Origin: an uncultured Prevotella sp. | GTDB lineage: Bacteria > Bacteroidota > Bacteroidia > Bacteroidales > Bacteroidaceae | DNA length: 27,043 nt | Direction: 5' to 3' | Assembly: GCA_934256705.1 (NCBI GenBank) | Contig: CAKQPF010000049.1 | Coordinates: 1 to 27,043 of the forward strand | In this document: positions 24,541 through 27,043 of the stretch, piece by piece | Numbering within the stretch: position 1 is the stretch's first letter | How the letters are laid out: every line of letters starts with the position of its first letter | Notes under the pieces: generated by a model | Database searches by the model: none | What the model saw: only the letters and a program-made list of their open reading frames with translations | Told to the model about the DNA's origin: nothing | Translations under genes and position numbers: made by a program

Positions 24541-24733
24541 GTGACGCTAAAAAAATAAATTGGTACGATTTGAGAGAAAAATGTAAGATATCAATAAAGG
24601 TCTTAACCTCATCTTTTTGGCTGTTTTCCTCCCTCTCATCGGTCGTATAGCCCGCTATACTCCCTCTTCGAGTGAGAAAATCATCTCAAAAATCTGAGGC
24701 TCAAATCATACCAATTTATATTTTCACCGTCAC
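24541..24733. mobile_element. MITE-like element with 34-bp terminal inverted repeats
   Basis: Positions 24541-24574 and 24700-24733 are inverted repeats matching at 30 of 34 positions; both ends start GTGACG and share ATAAATTGGTA and GATTTGAG. TTA lies directly outside each end (24538-24540 and 24734-24736), a possible 3-bp target duplication, though it overlaps the terminator's T-run and could be chance. The 193-bp element is non-coding and contains TAGCCCGCTATA, a near-palindrome, near 24649. Confidence 0.65.
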
Positions 24734-24768
24734 TTACATGTTATAAGATATTAAAATATAGACAATAC

Positions 24769-24800
24769 TTTGCGTAATTATGGAAAAAGCATTATCTTTG
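24769..24800 (+). promoter_or_regulatory. promoter of the NigD-like gene
   Basis: TTTG (24769-24772), a 20-bp spacer and TATCTTTG (24793-24800) match the Bacteroidetes consensus in both boxes. Expected start near 24807, leaving a leader of about 124 nt. Confidence 0.75.
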
Positions 24801-24824
24801 CACTTTGGAAAAAGAAGCATAAAA

Positions 24825-24906
24825 GGGGGAATCCTGCACAAAGGAGACCCCAGAAAAGATGAAAGGGAAGACCCGAAAGGGTAAAGGGAAAAATTTAATC
24901 GACTAA
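24825..24906 (+). promoter_or_regulatory. structured leader with a possible 15-codon upstream ORF
   Basis: GGGG (24826-24829) and TCC (24832-24834) pair with GGA (24843-24845) and CCCC (24848-24851), which would bury AAGGAG (24841-24846). An ATG at 24859 opens a 15-codon frame to TAA 24904-24906, encoding the very basic MKGKTRKGKGKNLID. This looks like a leader peptide under hairpin control, but could be chance in purine-rich sequence. Confidence 0.35.
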
Positions 24907-24930
24907 AACATATAATTCAAAAACAAAGAA

Positions 24931-25659
24931 ATGAAAAAGTTTTTTGCATTTATCTGCGTAGTGGCATCACTATGCCTTACATCTTGTATCAGTGATTCTG
25001 ATAACAACACTCGTACATTTGCTACCTATTTTACTATCTCCGGTTATGAGCCAAACTATGTGCTCTATAGCGATGATGGCATGGTTACCGTGAAACTCAA
25101 CCCAAGCACGTTGCCTTCTGACAAGGGGCTGGCAAAGAACAAGCGCGGATATTTCTATATCCAATACAACACAGAGAACGTGCAGACCGGCGCTGACAAG
25201 AAGAGCGTCATCAACAATGCTTCCATCATCGGCGGACAATATATCGCTGTAAACAACGTGATGAGCAAGGTTGAGGCTGATCTGAATAAGGTGACTAATC
25301 CTGACAGCATCTTCGAGATGAGCGGTATGGCTACTCCTTGGTATGCTCATGGCTATGTCACAATGCAGGTGAAGTCTTCTTACTTCGTAGGCACGGATGG
25401 CAAATATATCCTTCCTACCCACAACGTAGTGCTCGACCATGATGCTGACGTGAAGGATAATGCAATCAAATATACCATCTATTGCAACCGTCATCCTCAG
25501 AAGAACACCCAGGTATATGGTCCTTCCACCTTCAATGTATGCTTCCTTGCCCGCGACCTTATGACGGTTCCAGGCTCTGATTCCATCACTGTCACCGTAG
25601 CTGGAAAGGGATGCAAAGACGTTTCCTTCAAGGTGGGTCGCAACAGTCTTTATAACTAA
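24931..25659 (+). CDS. NigD-like lipoprotein
   Basis: Protein of 242 residues with lipobox CLTSC (Cys19) and an acidic ISDSDNN after it. The mature part opens with FTISGYEPNYVLYSDDGMVTVKL and then GYFYIQYNTENVQ and AVNNVMSK, in the order seen in the N-terminal OB-like domain of NigD-type lipoproteins (usual length about 230-260 residues). The C-terminal half is beta-rich, with two cysteines at IYCNRHPQ and FNVCFLARDL. NigD-type proteins are envelope lipoproteins of unknown biochemical role. It stands alone with its own promoter, separated from the upstream locus by a strong terminator, so it is not part of the ECF cluster. The family call is moderately secure. Confidence 0.65.
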   Translation: MKKFFAFICVVASLCLTSCISDSDNNTRTFATYFTISGYEPNYVLYSDDGMVTVKLNPSTLPSDKGLAKNKRGYFYIQYNTENVQTGADKKSVINNASIIGGQYIAVNNVMSKVEADLNKVTNPDSIFEMSGMATPWYAHGYVTMQVKSSYFVGTDGKYILPTHNVVLDHDADVKDNAIKYTIYCNRHPQKNTQVYGPSTFNVCFLARDLMTVPGSDSITVTVAGKGCKDVSFKVGRNSLYN

Positions 25660-25739
25660 TTTTTTTAGTGAAAAGTGAAAAGTGAAGAGTGAAAAATCGC
25701 GCTGATGCGGTTTGAGCTTTTCAGAGAATAGGTAAAATA
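25660..25739. other. short A-rich repeat tract after the NigD-like gene
   Basis: Three imperfect GTGAAAAGT units (near 25671-25695) follow a T-run directly after the stop. It begins about 1.25 kb without a confident gene. Confidence 0.4.
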
Positions 25740-25849
25740 GGTAATAGGTAAAAGGTAATAGGAGAATACACTTGCTGCTCATGGTTTGTCTCCACGGGGA
25801 TATTCTCAAGCAAATAAGTGTAATCTCCTATTACCTTTTACCTATTACC
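25740..25849. repeat. 26-bp perfect inverted repeat of GGTAATAG-type units
   Basis: Positions 25740-25765 and 25824-25849 are perfect inverted repeats 58 bp apart, themselves built of GGTAATA/GGTAAA units. The adjoining ACACTT (left) and AAGTGT (right) continue the symmetry. It can form a long AT-rich hairpin. No coding content. Confidence 0.7.
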
Positions 25850-25867
25850 CTAAATAAAGTGTAATCT

Positions 25868-25915
25868 CCTATTTCCTATTCCCTATTTTCTATTCCCTAT
25901 TATCTATTCCCTATT
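25868..25915 (+). repeat. degenerate CCTATT/CTATTCC tandem tract
   Basis: About seven imperfect units of CCTATTY and YTATTCC in 48 bp, purine-free on this strand apart from A. It resembles the right arm of the adjacent inverted repeat and may have grown by slippage from it. Confidence 0.6.
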
Positions 25916-25957
25916 AAAGTCAGGAAGACAGTACCAAACTCACGAAAACATCAATAC

Positions 25958-25992
25958 ATAAAAACAAAATATCAATGGATAAAAATATTTTT
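25958..25992 (+). repeat. 35-bp direct repeat, copy 1
   Basis: Identical to 26403-26437. The 13-mer GGAAGACAGTACC also recurs at nearly the same distance upstream of each copy (25923-25935 and 26372-26384), so a unit of about 70 bp is duplicated 445-449 bp apart. Confidence 0.75.
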
Positions 25993-26017
25993 TGTTGTTT
26001 TTATCCATTGATTTTTT
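25971..26017 (+). terminator. hairpin with T-run, possible terminator
   Basis: ATCAATGGATAAAAA (25971-25985) pairs perfectly with 25998-26012, followed by six T (26012-26017). The stem is AT-rich and about 310 bp past the NigD-like stop, so a role as a terminator is only possible. Confidence 0.4.
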
Positions 26018-26402
26018 GTTTAGTTTGTCTGGAATACAGTTCCCCCCATACTGTTATCATGTATCATGTGCTCATCGCATTCGCGACGAGCACAAGCGTT
26101 CAAAAAGAAACACGGATAGCACGGATGCAACGGATTTGTTCTTTCACGGATCTTCATTCTATTGCATCGGATAGTATGCGCCTGTCGGGCGCTGGGATTT
26201 CTACGGATTTCAGCTGATTGTGCATTATGAATTATTTTAGTCTGACCACGGATTTCACAGATAAAACGGATAGTCTTTTCTGCAAGATTTGCCTGGAAGG
26301 CAATACCGAGCGAAGCGAGAGTAACCCGGGACGAAGTCTCGGGATTACAAACAAGAACTATGCGGCTGTCTGGAAGACAGTACCTATATTAAACATTAAT
26401 GG
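26018..26402. other. non-coding region with CACGGAT-type repeats
   Basis: Repeated phrases such as ACACGGATAGCACGGATG, CCACGGATTTCACAG and AAAACGGATAG occur near 26111-26275 and recur at 26638-26720. They are short degenerate repeats of the kind scattered between Bacteroidales genes. Open frames here lack any protein-like character. Confidence 0.5.
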
Positions 26403-26437
26403 ATAAAAACAAAATATCAATGGATAAAAATATTTTT
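26403..26437 (+). repeat. 35-bp direct repeat, copy 2
   Basis: Exact copy of 25958-25992. Here the downstream arm has drifted: AATATCAAT (26413-26421) can pair with ATTGATATT further right, but the strong 15-bp stem of copy 1 is lost. Confidence 0.75.
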
Positions 26438-26857
26438 CATTGTTTTTGTTTATTGATATTCTATACCTAACGGAGTAAAATCCGTGGGCAAGGGGGAAAA
26501 AACACTAAGCGGTGAAAGGGAACACGAATCTACCGAATTGCACGAATGGGCAAATCAAGGAGATCTGCCGAAAGCAACGAATTCGTGCTATTTGAGTTAT
26601 TCTTGTTCGCCAATTAAACTCCAAGCCTTATAACCTGACCACGGATTTCATTTAATTGTGCATTGTGAATTGTGCATTATGAATTATGCATTATTTTAAC
26701 CTGAACACGGATCTGACGGATGTTTATCTGGTCGTTTTCGGGGTGGAGGTCGATAGTTTAGAAAAATAAAAAGTCAATCTAAACCACATGATTTTGCTTT
26801 TCTTACGTAAGCGTATGAATAGCAATAATATAAGTAGAGTGAGATTGTAAATAAAAT
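26438..26857. other. non-coding repeat-rich region
   Basis: Contains CACGAAT units with an 8-bp inverted repeat (GCACGAAT 26540-26547, ATTCGTGC 26581-26588), and variants of GTGCATTGTGAATTATGCATT near 26658-26696. No gene or RNA gene recognised. Confidence 0.45.
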
Positions 26858-26887
26858 TAGGGTGGAACTTTATATGATTCCACCCTA
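26858..26887 (-). terminator. intrinsic terminator for a minus-strand gene
   Basis: TAGGGTGGAA (26858-26867) pairs perfectly with TTCCACCCTA (26878-26887). Read on the minus strand the hairpin is followed by ATTTTATTT, so it should stop transcripts coming from the right edge of the window. Confidence 0.65.
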
Positions 26888-26904
26888 GATTACCAGTCTT
26901 TTTA

Positions 26905-27043
26905 CTATTCGTCAGTTTGTTTCAGTGTATCTTTCAAATTCAGGAATTCACAATACGCCTCAAACATGTCCCTCAAATCCGCAACCTTATAGGATGTAGT
27001 GGGACTATGCCTGAAAAGCTGCAAGGTTCATTTTCCAGTACAC
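26905..27043 (-). pseudogene. 3' end of a minus-strand gene, probably frameshifted
   Basis: Minus-strand frame ending at TAG (complement of 26905-26907) reads SYKVADLRDMFEAYCEFLNL and then KDTLKQTDE, a plausible helical protein C-terminus. The frame is closed upstream by TGA (complement of 27028-27030). In the neighbouring frame YWKMNLAAFQ precedes it, which would join naturally through a single-base frameshift near 27005-27015. A terminator lies 18 bp beyond the stop. The family is not recognised and the window edge prevents a firm call. Confidence 0.35.

Noticed and set aside
24970..25809. 279-codon minus-strand frame opposite the NigD-like gene
   Set aside because: Overlaps a gene with promoter, lipobox and family pattern on the + strand; the reverse product has no such features.
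25975..26217. 80-codon + strand frame in the repeat region
   Set aside because: Starts inside the hairpin of the duplicated block and runs through CACGGAT repeats; composition is not protein-like.
25740..26437. CRISPR array
   Set aside because: The repeats are inverted or only two copies and not regularly spaced, and no cas genes are present.

Overview
The window looks like a chromosomal accessory stretch of a gut or oral Bacteroidales bacterium, most likely Prevotellaceae (Prevotella/Segatella type). The reasons are two SusC/SusD pairs, Bacteroidetes promoters (TTTG, about 20 bp, TAnnTTTG), lipoproteins with an acidic stretch after the lipid-modified cysteine, an ECF sigma/FecR pair, GLPGLI proteins, FISUMP and NigD-like lipoproteins, and weak Shine-Dalgarno sequences. 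The genus is inference. All confident genes are on the + strand except the IS982 transposase.

Left part (1-6269): a broken 3' piece of a 6-bladed beta-propeller gene, a 242-bp near-palindromic repeat element, then a SusC/SusD pair with its own promoter and an upstream direct-repeat operator candidate. No glycanase or regulator gene accompanies the pair, so its substrate cannot be named. A 110-bp hairpin-forming repeat follows the susD stop, and a complete IS982-family element (6270-7391) abuts it.

Middle part (7498-24539): one large gene set that reads as a signal-transducing nutrient-uptake locus. The order is: ECF sigma; FecR anti-sigma; small secreted protein A; GLPGLI protein A; GLPGLI-associated TonB-type outer-membrane protein; small secreted protein B; GLPGLI protein B; SusC with an N-terminal STN signalling domain; SusD; a lipoprotein resembling SusCD-linked zinc metallohydrolases but lacking HExxH; a FISUMP-domain lipoprotein; two TlpA-like thiol-disulfide proteins; and a strong intrinsic terminator. 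The sigma gene has a housekeeping-type promoter. The motif TGCCCGATTT-N11-CGTATCT occurs exactly twice, before fecR and before the STN-susC, and is a good candidate for the promoter read by this ECF factor. The GLPGLI proteins carry a CxxxC motif and the locus ends in two WCGPC proteins, so the theme may be cysteine-rich or redox-active cargo. That last step is inference.

A 248-bp MITE-like element (13-bp terminal repeats, 7-bp target duplication) sits exactly at the stop codon of the STN-susC, separating it from susD. Removing it restores a normal tight susC-susD junction.

Right part (24540-27043): a second MITE-like element with 34-bp terminal repeats, a NigD-like lipoprotein gene with a consensus promoter and a structured leader, then about 1.4 kb of repeat-rich non-coding DNA ending at the degraded 3' end of a minus-strand gene.
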